Assembly: GCA_964480445.1 (NCBI GenBank)
Contig: CAYZPB010000004.1
Location: 1 to 32,920, forward strand
Source: CAYZPB01 sp964480445
Lineage (GTDB): Bacteria; Bacillota; Bacilli; Tepidibacillales; Tepidibacillaceae
Direction: 5' to 3'
Length of the DNA stretch: 32,920 bases
Made by a program: the position numbers and the translations under genes. Positions 24,775 through 32,048 of this stretch are shown in pieces. Each line of letters opens with the position of its first letter. The first letter of the stretch is position 1. Below the pieces are notes generated by a model. That model was not told the DNA's origin, made no database searches, and was given only the letters and a program-made list of their open reading frames with translations.

Positions 24775-25782
24775 CTAATCCGCCCCCTTTAAATCAAACA
24801 GCATATCTAAGAATGCCTCTACTCTTAGCTTGATACGAGCATCTAAATGATTTAACTTATCGCCTTCAATTGTTAAAACCGGAACATCTAGTATTTCTTT
24901 AATAATTATATCATCGATTGCTCGATAACATGAAGCCTGCGTGTAATGAATAATAGCATCTAGTTCACGCAGCTCAATCTGTTTGTTAATTTCCTCTAGT
25001 CTAAATTCTAAGCTATAAGGATAAGTGTAATCATGATATTGTTCATAAATTGAATTAGCTTCAGCAGCGCGAGGAAAAGCGAATTCACGTTGCACCTCAT
25101 TATAAACAAAACGCGCCGAGAAATTCTCTACATAATCATATAAGTCGCTCATCATTGGTGGTACGCCAATAAAGCCTAAGCGTATTGTTTCAACACGGGG
25201 TTCTCGCTGTTCTGCTACGCTTATCAGCTCAATTAAAGACTTCTCATACTCAATAGCATCACCGTTGAAATCGCTCATACATAGCTGCAGCAGGTGATTT
25301 TCTCGCCCACTTACCCGATTCTCTGCATAAGTCAGATAATCGAGTCTTTTTGCCAAAAGTCGAACAGGTTGCAATGCTAGACGCACCTCTTCCGTCGCTT
25401 CGATTGTTGTATTAAATTGAGCGATAAAACTATTAATCGAATGCTCTACATCGGCTAGTTGATGCGAGTAGGGATAACTGAAAGCATGAGTTTTCACACC
25501 ATGATGATTTAATACAGTCAGCAGGGCATTAGTGTTTGAGCAATCCCCAGCAACAATGCCAACAATCTCTTTTATCTCATGAGCAATACAGGCACCGTAA
25601 ATTCCTTTAATCCAGGCACAGGAATTCTTCGGAAAACCAGCACGTTCCGCAAATTCAATATATTCACCATATTTGTCGGAGCCAATAAATAGATTATTGA
25701 TATCGACAGGTTGATAGCCAGCAGCAATCAGTACTTCAACCGGTGCTGTTGTTGTTAATCCAATTTTTTTCACTACAATCAC
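24775..25782 (-). CDS. Lone HgdB-like (2-hydroxyacyl-CoA dehydratase D) Fe-S protein
   Basis: 335 residues, shaped like one HgdB/BcrB-type subunit. Its start VEVLIAAGYQPVDINNL is the family N-terminus. Cysteines in the expected cluster positions are Cys55 (KNSCAWIKG), Cys81 (AGDCSNTNAL) and Cys285 (TQASCYRAID). Cys64 and Cys168 are extra and could serve a larger cluster. A true dehydratase needs an alpha subunit too; none is present, so it looks more like the single-subunit, double-cubane type partner. It is the first gene after the preQ1 riboswitch and is fused tightly to its activator and the que genes, so a role in queuosine synthesis is likely but unproven. The GTG at 25782 follows AGGAGAT closely; a second GTG at 25773 is possible. 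Confidence 0.85.
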   Translation of the reverse strand: MIVVKKIGLTTTAPVEVLIAAGYQPVDINNLFIGSDKYGEYIEFAERAGFPKNSCAWIKGIYGACIAHEIKEIVGIVAGDCSNTNALLTVLNHHGVKTHAFSYPYSHQLADVEHSINSFIAQFNTTIEATEEVRLALQPVRLLAKRLDYLTYAENRVSGRENHLLQLCMSDFNGDAIEYEKSLIELISVAEQREPRVETIRLGFIGVPPMMSDLYDYVENFSARFVYNEVQREFAFPRAAEANSIYEQYHDYTYPYSLEFRLEEINKQIELRELDAIIHYTQASCYRAIDDIIIKEILDVPVLTIEGDKLNHLDARIKLRVEAFLDMLFDLKGAD

Positions 25783-25814
25783 CTTATCTCCTAAATAAAA
25801 AAGTTGTCAAATTA

Positions 25815-25842
25815 CAAAAAGACCAACCCAAATTAGGTAGTC
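25815..25842 (-). terminator. Riboswitch-controlled terminator
   Basis: On the minus strand GACTA-CC pairs with GG-TTGGTC (7 bp with a bulge, 25821-25842), followed by TTTTTG. Its 5' arm is shared with an alternative hairpin TAGGTA-TGAGAC-TACCTA (25834-25851), which in turn uses the tail of the aptamer. This is a mutually exclusive terminator/antiterminator pair. Confidence 0.78.
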
Positions 25843-25847
25843 TCATA

Positions 25848-25884
25848 CCTAGTTTTGTTTAAAGACAGGAGGGTCACGAACTGT
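25848..25884 (-). ncRNA. preQ1-I riboswitch aptamer
   Basis: On the minus strand: stem P1 GACAG (25884-25880) with CTGTC (25867-25863), a 12-base loop TTCGTGACCCTC, then the A-rich tail TTTAAACAAAACTAGG. This is the preQ1-I layout: short stem, loop beginning TTC and ending in C, and an A-rich tail ending in a purine-rich segment that forms a pseudoknot with the loop. It leads into a queuosine operon. A weak promoter (TATGAT at 25912-25907) lies about 23 bases upstream, overlapping the end of the acuC unit. Ligand binding should favour the terminator, giving feedback repression. Confidence 0.85.
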
Positions 25885-25920
25885 CATAGTTTTTCTAAGC
25901 GAAGAATATCATATAATCAC

Positions 25921-27075
25921 TTAATAGTAAAGAATCGAAAGCGCTCGCTCCAATGTAATATCGTTAAATTCGTTAATTTCTGATTTCCTTGGTACCTTAG
26001 GGATTAGCTCCTTATTGTCCTCCCAGAACTCTGGTAGAATCACTGGCGAATAGTCTTGCCAAGTCTTAACCCATTCCGTAGGGAGTCTTCCCTTTGCTAG
26101 ATGTGAGAGATCATTCATCTCTAACCAGATTAGTGACCAGGCACGCGGAACAACACGCCAAATATCATACCCTCCGCCGCCAACTGCAATCCATTTTCCT
26201 CCACAGTACTTATTAGCTAGTTCTCGCGCTAGACGCGGAATCACTCTAAAGCTTTCGATTGAAGTGTTTAAATGTGTTAGCGGGTCTAAAAAGTGTGAAT
26301 CGACCCCATTTTGAGTCACAATAATATCTGGTTTAAAGTATTCAGCTATTTCAGTTGCTGCTTTTTCATAAATACGAATAAAAGATTCATCCTCTGTAAA
26401 GGCATCAATCGGAATATTAAAAGTGTATCCATATCCACTAGCCGTACCCCTTTCATTCACATGACCGGTTCCTGGAAATAGATATCGTCCTGTTTCGTGG
26501 ATTGAGAGTGTACATACTTGTTTACTATCATAAAAAGCATCTTGTACACCATCGCCATGATGCCCATCGGTATCAATATATAAAACACGCAAATTATATT
26601 TGCTAATTAAATATTGAATCGCTATCGCCGAGTCATTATAAATACAAAACCCTGAGGCTTTATCAGAAAAACCATGGTGTAAACCTCCGCCAATATTCAG
26701 TGAATGGCAAAAACCATTTTCCATAACACTTTCAACAGCTGTTAAAGTTCCGCCGACTATTAATGCACTAATGTTGTGCATATCTTCAAAAATTGGCGTG
26801 TCTTCACTGCCGATGCCATAAGCTATCGTCTCCTCAACCCCTATTTCACCCGCACCGGCTTGTTTTACAATATTGATGTACTCAGGCGTATGGATTAGTG
26901 CAATCTCTTCATCAGTGGCCATTCTTGGCTCGATAATCTGCTCATCAATTATGGCATTCATTTTTTTAAGTAAATCTAATGTTATTTTAACGCGAACCTG
27001 ATTAAATGGATGATTTTCACGTAATTTATAAGATAAAAATTTGTCTGAATAGATAAAAGATGCGCCTTCACACAT
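25921..27075 (-). CDS. acuC: AcuC-type protein deacetylase (class I HDAC family)
   Basis: 384 residues. The deacetylase fold shows HPFNQVRVKIT near the N-terminus, GGGLHHGFSDKASGFCIYND (the His-His pair), the zinc Asp/His in YIDTDGHHGDGVQDAFY, and NGVDSHFLDPL, then GGGGYD near the end. In Bacillus subtilis AcuC removes acetyl groups from acetyl-CoA synthetase AcsA, reversing AcuA. ATG overlaps the acuB stop by 8 bases. Last gene of acuABC. Confidence 0.95.
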   Translation of the reverse strand: MCEGASFIYSDKFLSYKLRENHPFNQVRVKITLDLLKKMNAIIDEQIIEPRMATDEEIALIHTPEYINIVKQAGAGEIGVEETIAYGIGSEDTPIFEDMHNISALIVGGTLTAVESVMENGFCHSLNIGGGLHHGFSDKASGFCIYNDSAIAIQYLISKYNLRVLYIDTDGHHGDGVQDAFYDSKQVCTLSIHETGRYLFPGTGHVNERGTASGYGYTFNIPIDAFTEDESFIRIYEKAATEIAEYFKPDIIVTQNGVDSHFLDPLTHLNTSIESFRVIPRLARELANKYCGGKWIAVGGGGYDIWRVVPRAWSLIWLEMNDLSHLAKGRLPTEWVKTWQDYSPVILPEFWEDNKELIPKVPRKSEINEFNDITLERALSILYY

Positions 27076-27721
27076 TATCTCTTATCCCTGGAAAATTTGG
27101 CCATAAAACTTCGTACCCATTGTTTTTTAATTTGTTAACAATGTCATAAGGATTCATTGTCTGTATCCTTAGTACAACTATTTTATAATTATCATCCGCT
27201 TGATCAGGGTAAACCAACACATTATTAATTTGCAAAGATTCATCCGCAATCAAGTTAACAATCCCAGCCAAGGTGCCTGGAACATTCTTAACCCTAACTT
27301 CGACCTGCGATCCTGGTGTAAGTGCCCCCGTTAAATTAATAAGATTATTAAGCATATCCCTATCTGTAACAATTCCAACGAGATTACCCTCGCTTACTAC
27401 TGGCAAACAAGAAATATCCTTTTCGTAAAAGATTGCTGCAATCTCCTCAACAAATTCGAATGGATGAACAACCTTAACATCCCTTTCCATAATCTCAGAT
27501 ACCGAACGTTGTAAAACTTCCTCGCTCCAATCTTCTTCAAAGATTGATGGTAACGCATCTCTAATGTCGCGATCAGAAATAATTCCAATCACTTCATTAT
27601 TATCATCGATAATTGGAATATGATGAAATTTGTTCTCCTGTAAAATAGTGTAAGCTCGTTGGATAGTATCCTCAGTTGTCAAAGTTACTACATTTTTCGT
27701 CATTATTTCTTCAACTAGCAT
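27068..27721 (-). CDS. acuB: AcuB, CBS-pair and ACT-like domain protein
   Basis: 217 residues. Two CBS motifs: MTKNVVTLTTEDTIQRAY to GIISDRDIRDALPS (about 7-56), and MERDVKVVHPFEFVEEIAA to GIVTDRDML (about 77-128), each ending in the typical S/TDRD nucleotide-binding motif. A C-terminal ACT-like region begins at VEVRVKNVPGTLAGIVNLI (about 141). The function in the acu operon is not settled; binding of adenine nucleotides to regulate acetate use is a fair inference. It lies between acuA and acuC in one transcript. Confidence 0.93.
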   Translation of the reverse strand: MLVEEIMTKNVVTLTTEDTIQRAYTILQENKFHHIPIIDDNNEVIGIISDRDIRDALPSIFEEDWSEEVLQRSVSEIMERDVKVVHPFEFVEEIAAIFYEKDISCLPVVSEGNLVGIVTDRDMLNNLINLTGALTPGSQVEVRVKNVPGTLAGIVNLIADESLQINNVLVYPDQADDNYKIVVLRIQTMNPYDIVNKLKNNGYEVLWPNFPGIRDNV

Positions 27722-27751
27722 ATTAACACCCCTTTCAAAAATTATAATAAA

Positions 27752-28384
27752 TTAATACATATATTGATTCTTTAAACGAATCGCATCGAAATTAAGAATA
27801 CTTTCATCACTTACGCGATTTCCAATTCGTACCGTCAGACAATTTGCTGAATGAGTACAGATATCTGGATCATCTGTTGGCATATATTCTAAGTCACCAG
27901 CTAACATTACCTTTTTTATTATCTTCCGATAATCGGCAGCAGTTAAACCAGTTCCATACAAATCCCAATGCCAATAATAGTTAGTCGCAATTATTATATA
28001 GTCTTCCATCGCGTCATCAAGCATAGTGACCTTTAATAAGCTCTGTGCAATACCCGAGCCACGATAATCAGCAATTACCTCAATTGCACCTAACTCTAAT
28101 AGATTATCCATATTGCTCTCAGACCATCGCTCTAGTTCGTCCGGGTAGTGATAAGTTACATATGCAATTATCCGTTTACCTACGCGGGCTAATATAATCC
28201 GTCCCTCGGGACTGACAACTATTTGTTTTAGTGCCTCATACTGCTGTAAAGCAGGTCTGAAGGTTGTCAATTGCTCATCCATATAATACTCATCTAATTG
28301 TTCAGCTGTAACAGGACCCTCAACAATCACTTCTTCATCATTGGCGGTAATTTTTATTTTATTGTATTGTTTTATATGTTCCAT
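27752..28384 (-). CDS. acuA: AcuA, GNAT protein acetyltransferase
   Basis: 210 residues. GNAT fold with the acetyl-CoA motif region IEVIADYRGSGIAQSLLKV (motif A, R/Q-x-x-G-x-G/A variant RGSGIA). The C-terminal TNYYWHWDLYGTGLTAADYR is typical of AcuA. In B. subtilis the enzyme acetylates AcsA on an active-site lysine and inactivates it. ATG at 28384 with AAGGATG seven bases upstream; a TTG codon before it in frame is not needed. First gene of acuABC; no acsA is seen in this window, although in Bacillus acsA is the divergent neighbour. Confidence 0.93.
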   Translation of the reverse strand: MEHIKQYNKIKITANDEEVIVEGPVTAEQLDEYYMDEQLTTFRPALQQYEALKQIVVSPEGRIILARVGKRIIAYVTYHYPDELERWSESNMDNLLELGAIEVIADYRGSGIAQSLLKVTMLDDAMEDYIIIATNYYWHWDLYGTGLTAADYRKIIKKVMLAGDLEYMPTDDPDICTHSANCLTVRIGNRVSDESILNFDAIRLKNQYMY

Positions 28385-28502
28385 CAATCATCATCCTTCA
28401 CGGCTCACCATACTCTTGCTCCTAATTTTATCACAAAACCAGCTATATAACATTCTTGAATGCTTGCTATTATAATATAATGAAATTTATCTAATAAATA
28501 TG

Positions 28503-28531
28503 TTGACATTACAAATTACAGTTGTTATACT
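28503..28531 (+). promoter_or_regulatory. Promoter of the ABC transporter operon
   Basis: Consensus TTGACA (28503-28508), 17-base spacer, TATACT (28526-28531). The leader to the ATG at 28587 is only about 50 bases, too short for a T-box. It contains a small hairpin TCGC-GTTAAA-GCGA at about 28548-28561. Confidence 0.85.
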
Positions 28532-28586
28532 AAAGCAATACTTTTTCGCGTTAAAGCGATAAAGGTTAAGAGATGGAGGAGATTAT

Positions 28587-29555
28587 ATGAAAAAGAGTAT
28601 TATATTTGTTTTATTTTTATTACTAACTGCAGGATTGCTTGTTGGTTGCAACGACGAAGAAACTCATAATATTGGTATTATTCAAGTAATGGAGCATGAT
28701 GCACTTGATGCAGCACGACTCGGCTTTATCGATGCCCTAAAAGAAAACGGCTATGAAGATGGAAATAATATTATAATAGATTACCAAAATGCCCAGAATA
28801 GTCGTGATACACTGACTACAATTTCACAAAAGTTTGTTAACGATAAGAAAGATTTAGTGTTAGCGATTGCAACGTCTTCTGCACAGGCAATTGCACAACA
28901 GACAAGCACTATTCCAATTGTCGTAACTGCAGTAACTGATCTTATATCAGCCGGTCTTGTTGAATCATACGAGAATCCAGGCGGTAATGTTACAGGCACA
29001 ACTGACATGAATCCAATTAAGGAACAGCTTGCCCTAATCAAAGAAATCGACCCCACAGTCAAAGTTGTTGGTATCATCTATAATACTGGTGAAGCTAACT
29101 CAGAGGTTCAGGTTGAAATTGCAGAATCTTATGCTCAGGAGCTCGGACTTAAATTTGAGCTAGCTGGAATTACTAATACTTCGGAAGTAAAGCAAGCAGC
29201 AGATTCCTTAGCTACGAAAGTTGATGCTTTCTATATCCCAACTGATAACACTGTCGTTTCTAGCCTAGACGCAATTCTGACTGTAGCTGAAGCTAACAAA
29301 ATACCAGTAATAGCTGGCGAAAGTAATACTGTAAGAAATGGTGCAATTGCGACCTTCGGTCTTGATTACTATAAGCTTGGTTTCCAAACAGGCGAGATGG
29401 CAATTAAAATTTTAAAAGGTGAAGCAACACCGTCCGAAATACCAGTTGAGTCACAGAAAGATATGACTTTAACCATTAATAAATCTGCTGCTGAAAGAAT
29501 GGGAGCGACAATCCCGCAAAGCTTATTGGATCGAGCAGATGAAATAGTCGAATAA
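28587..29555 (+). CDS. ABC transporter substrate-binding lipoprotein (COG2984/TrpX-like)
   Basis: 322 residues. Lipoprotein signal peptide: KK, hydrophobic stretch, lipobox LLVGC with Cys21 as lipid attachment. The mature protein is a periplasmic-binding-type two-lobed fold of the PF04392 family: IGIIQVMEHDALDAARLGF, AIATSSAQAIAQ, IPIVVTAVTDLISAGLV and GNVTGTTDMNPIKEQL are family features. In Bacillota such transporters are predicted tryptophan or tyrosine importers (TrpXYZ), mostly from regulatory context, which is absent here. First gene of a three-gene operon, 25 bases before the permease. Confidence 0.9.
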   Translation: MKKSIIFVLFLLLTAGLLVGCNDEETHNIGIIQVMEHDALDAARLGFIDALKENGYEDGNNIIIDYQNAQNSRDTLTTISQKFVNDKKDLVLAIATSSAQAIAQQTSTIPIVVTAVTDLISAGLVESYENPGGNVTGTTDMNPIKEQLALIKEIDPTVKVVGIIYNTGEANSEVQVEIAESYAQELGLKFELAGITNTSEVKQAADSLATKVDAFYIPTDNTVVSSLDAILTVAEANKIPVIAGESNTVRNGAIATFGLDYYKLGFQTGEMAIKILKGEATPSEIPVESQKDMTLTINKSAAERMGATIPQSLLDRADEIVE

Positions 29556-29580
29556 ATAGATACATCATAGGAGTGTTTAA

Positions 29581-30549
29581 ATGGGGATAATAGTTGGCTC
29601 ACTAGAGCAAGGGTTAATTTACGCAATAATGGCTTTAGGAGTATTTATTTCTTTCAAAATATTAAGTTTTCCTGACTTATCAGTAGATGGTAGCTTCCCG
29701 ATGGGAGCTGCTATCTCTGCTTTGTTGATAATAAATGGCGTTGATCCATTTCTGTCGTTGATTTTCGCTTTTCTTGGTGGCGCGCTCGCTGGATTGGTAA
29801 CTGCCTTGCTTAATACCAAGGGTAAAATCGACGGACTGCTGGCAGGTATTCTAACAATGACTGCACTATATTCTGTAAACCTAAAAATTATGGGGACAGC
29901 TAATATATCTATCTATCGCGAAGATTCGATTTTCACACCTTTACGCGAACTTAAATCAAAACTAGTCACAATTTTTGGCGAGACTAAATTTATTCTAACC
30001 TTAAACCAATGGCTTTTTGTTATTGCTTTAACAATAACAATCGTTATTATAAAGAAAATTTTAGATTGGTTTTTACGAACTGATTTTGGCTTGGCTATCT
30101 GCGCAACCGGCGACAATCCCAAGATGATCAGGAGTTTTGGCGTAAATACTAATCTTACAATTGTTGTCGGATTAATGTTGTCCAACGGTTTAGTCGGACT
30201 ATCAGGCGGCATACTAGCGCAGTACCAAGGTTCTGCTGATGTCCAGATGGGCGTAGGAATGATCGTAATCGGCTTAGCATCCGTTATCATCGGTTACGTA
30301 CTGTTTGGCTCTAAAAGCATTAAACGAGCTTCTTTTGCTGTAATTATCGGTGCGATAATCTACCGGTTCGTAATCGCCTTAGCAATCTATCTACCATTTA
30401 TTGGACCGACAGATATGAAATTAATTACTGCTTTGATTGTGGTAATTGCCTTAATCTTTCCACACATTTCGAGTAGTTATAAATTGAAATATGGTAAAAA
30501 CAAGGGCGCAAAGAACACGAACATCGGTGATGTAAAGGAGAGTGACTAG
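29581..30549 (+). CDS. ABC transporter permease (COG4120/TrpY-like)
   Basis: 322 residues with about eight to nine hydrophobic helices, branched-chain-permease fold (BPD_transp_2). Typical features are SLEQGLIYAIMALGVFISF at the start, FPDLSVDGSFPMGAA, the cytoplasmic FGLAICATGDNPKMIRSFGV (the ATPase-coupling loop), and SGGILAQYQGSADVQMG. Its stop is directly followed by the ATPase ATG. Acts with the lipoprotein and ATPase to import an amino acid or related small molecule. Confidence 0.92.
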   Translation: MGIIVGSLEQGLIYAIMALGVFISFKILSFPDLSVDGSFPMGAAISALLIINGVDPFLSLIFAFLGGALAGLVTALLNTKGKIDGLLAGILTMTALYSVNLKIMGTANISIYREDSIFTPLRELKSKLVTIFGETKFILTLNQWLFVIALTITIVIIKKILDWFLRTDFGLAICATGDNPKMIRSFGVNTNLTIVVGLMLSNGLVGLSGGILAQYQGSADVQMGVGMIVIGLASVIIGYVLFGSKSIKRASFAVIIGAIIYRFVIALAIYLPFIGPTDMKLITALIVVIALIFPHISSSYKLKYGKNKGAKNTNIGDVKESD

Positions 30550-31344
30550 ATGCTTAACATAAATAATATTTATAAAACTTTTAGCATCGGAACTGCAAAT
30601 GAAAAAGCAGCTTTAAACAATGTTAGCTTAAATTTAGCTCCAGGTGACTTCGTTACAGTAATCGGCTCAAATGGTGCCGGCAAATCAACCTTATTAAATG
30701 CTGTTGCTGGTGTCTACGGCATAGATAGCGGGAGCATTTTTATCGACAAGCGGGACGTAACCAAACTGATGGAGTACCAACGTGCAAAATATATCGGTCG
30801 TGTCTTCCAAGATCCAATGGCGGGAACGGCACCTAATATGACAATAGAAGAAAATCTTACAATGGCCTTTAAACGTGGAGAACCGCGCAAACTAAAAAAA
30901 GCGATTAACCATAAAAAGCAGGAAATATTTAAAAGTTCACTTGAAGTACTTGGCTTAAACCTTGAAAATCGTTTAGAACAGAAGGTGGGAGTATTATCAG
31001 GTGGCGAAAGACAAGCACTTAGTCTTTTAATGGCTACGTTCACTAAGCCAAAAATATTACTGCTTGACGAGCATACAGCAGCACTTGATCCGAAGCGCGC
31101 TGCCTTGATCAACGATTTAACACATAAAATTATTTCTGAAAATAGTTTAACGACCTTGATGATCACACATAATATGGAGCAGGCCTTAAAGTTTGGTAAT
31201 CGCTTGATTATGATGCATCAGGGCGAAATAATTATTCAATTAGATGCTGAGCAAAAAGCGGGAATGACGATTCCGGATTTGATTAAGGCTTTTGAGGAAG
31301 TTAGAGGCGAAAGCTTTACACTGGATCGAGCTATCTTAAATTAA
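30550..31344 (+). CDS. ABC transporter ATP-binding protein (COG1101/TrpZ-like)
   Basis: 264 residues. Walker A GSNGAGKSTLLN (near 38-49), Q-loop VFQDPMAGT, signature LSGGERQALSLLMA, Walker B ILLLDEHTAALDP and the switch His in MITHNMEQAL. The DEHTAALDP form is common in this COG1101 subfamily. ATG at zero spacing after the permease stop with GGAG upstream inside it. The operon ends at the strong terminator 31347-31389. Confidence 0.95.
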   Translation: MLNINNIYKTFSIGTANEKAALNNVSLNLAPGDFVTVIGSNGAGKSTLLNAVAGVYGIDSGSIFIDKRDVTKLMEYQRAKYIGRVFQDPMAGTAPNMTIEENLTMAFKRGEPRKLKKAINHKKQEIFKSSLEVLGLNLENRLEQKVGVLSGGERQALSLLMATFTKPKILLLDEHTAALDPKRAALINDLTHKIISENSLTTLMITHNMEQALKFGNRLIMMHQGEIIIQLDAEQKAGMTIPDLIKAFEEVRGESFTLDRAILN

Positions 31345-31346
31345 AC

Positions 31347-31389
31347 AATCCTTGTCTACCTAGAAACAGTAGACGAGGATTTTCTTTTT
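31347..31389 (+). terminator. Terminator of the ABC transporter operon
   Basis: 13-bp perfect stem (31347-31359 with 31369-31381, one G-T pair), nine-base loop, then TTCTTTTT. It touches the stop of the convergent small membrane-protein gene and may act in both directions, though the minus side has a weaker T run. Confidence 0.93.
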
Positions 31390-31831
31390 ATACGGCAATT
31401 CTTTTATTAATTTCAACTGCAATTCGTTGTGCATACTCTTCATTAAAATTAGAATGTAGCATTACAGAGCGAGGTGCCCCATCTTCATTGCGATACTCGA
31501 TTCTAATGTAGCTTTTATTTTTACCATCCTCTTCAATTTTCACCACAGAGCTATTAGTAATATTCCTGATAATAATTGTAAAAAGGTTTTTGTTGCCATC
31601 ATCAAAAACTATTAACTCTTGAGAAATATGGAGTGTCCCTTCAACATTGATTTCCTTAATTGTCGTGGTACCACCAGCATAAGTAATCATGTCAAATGAT
31701 TTAGTTGCTTCTTGCTGCAATTGGTGTTCCCTCATTGAAGGAGTGTTCGATGTAAATAGACTCCTTATGATGTATATAATAACAAATACTAATAATACAT
31801 AAATAATGACTCTAAGAGCTATTGCAACCAT
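31388..31831 (-). CDS. Small membrane protein of unknown function
   Basis: 147 residues from an ATG at 31831 with GGGGG seven bases upstream. One membrane helix (about residues 4-24), then a soluble domain rich in beta strands: TTTIKEINVEGTLHISQELIV (here split), FTIIIRNITNSSVVKIEEDG, and a final helix EEYAQRIAVEINKRIAV. I do not recognise a family. The frame stays open through the tRNA-Val upstream, but that extension is only translated tRNA and is not coding. No promoter or terminator is seen between the tRNA and this gene, so they seem to share a transcript. Confidence 0.75.
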   Translation of the reverse strand: MVAIALRVIIYVLLVFVIIYIIRSLFTSNTPSMREHQLQQEATKSFDMITYAGGTTTIKEINVEGTLHISQELIVFDDGNKNLFTIIIRNITNSSVVKIEEDGKNKSYIRIEYRNEDGAPRSVMLHSNFNEEYAQRIAVEINKRIAV

Positions 31832-31869
31832 AGTTCTACCCCCTTCATTACATATTAAAATAATTATAA

Positions 31870-31945
31870 TGGTGACTCGGACTGGGCTCGAACCAGCGAC
31901 CCCCACCCTGTCAAGATGGTGCTCTCCCAACTGAGCTACCGAGTC
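31870..31945 (-). tRNA. tRNA-Val (anticodon GAC)
   Basis: Full cloverleaf on the minus strand, 76 bases with encoded CCA. Acceptor GACTCGG/CCGAGTC, D arm GCTC...GAGC, anticodon stem CCATC/GGTGG with loop TTGACAG (GAC, valine), T arm with TTCGAGC, discriminator A. Confidence 0.96.
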
Positions 31946-31959
31946 AAAACACACTTTAA

Positions 31960-31988
31960 ATAGTAGCAATTCTAAGGTTTAAAGTCAA
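31960..31988 (-). promoter_or_regulatory. Promoter of tRNA-Val and the downstream membrane-protein gene
   Basis: TTGACT (31988-31983), 17-base spacer, TACTAT (31965-31960) on the minus strand, about 15 bases before the tRNA 5' end. Confidence 0.75.
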
Positions 31989-31998
31989 TCTTTACATA

Positions 31999-32030
31999 TA
32001 AAAAGAGATTACCTGTACACAGGTAATCTC
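31999..32030 (-). terminator. Terminator of the exported Met/Gly/Asn-rich protein gene
   Basis: 12-bp perfect inverted repeat (32005-32016 with 32019-32030) with a two-base centre (effective loop four to six), followed on the minus strand by TTTTTATATG. It lies 19 bases after the stop. Confidence 0.9.
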
Positions 32031-32048
32031 CTTTACTAGTTTGAGTTT

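Noticed and set aside
28440..28500. Promoter and catabolite-control site for acuABC
   Set aside because: Several TATAAT-like strings occur in this AT-rich stretch but none has a matching -35, and no CcpA-type palindrome is visible.
30714..31166. 150-residue minus-strand open frame opposite the ABC ATPase
   Set aside because: Antisense shadow of a gene with clear Walker A, signature and Walker B motifs; no ribosome site or family features.
31832..31969. N-terminal extension of the small membrane protein upstream to 31969
   Set aside because: This stretch is the tRNA-Val gene and its flank read as protein. The real start is the ATG at 31831 with a good ribosome site.
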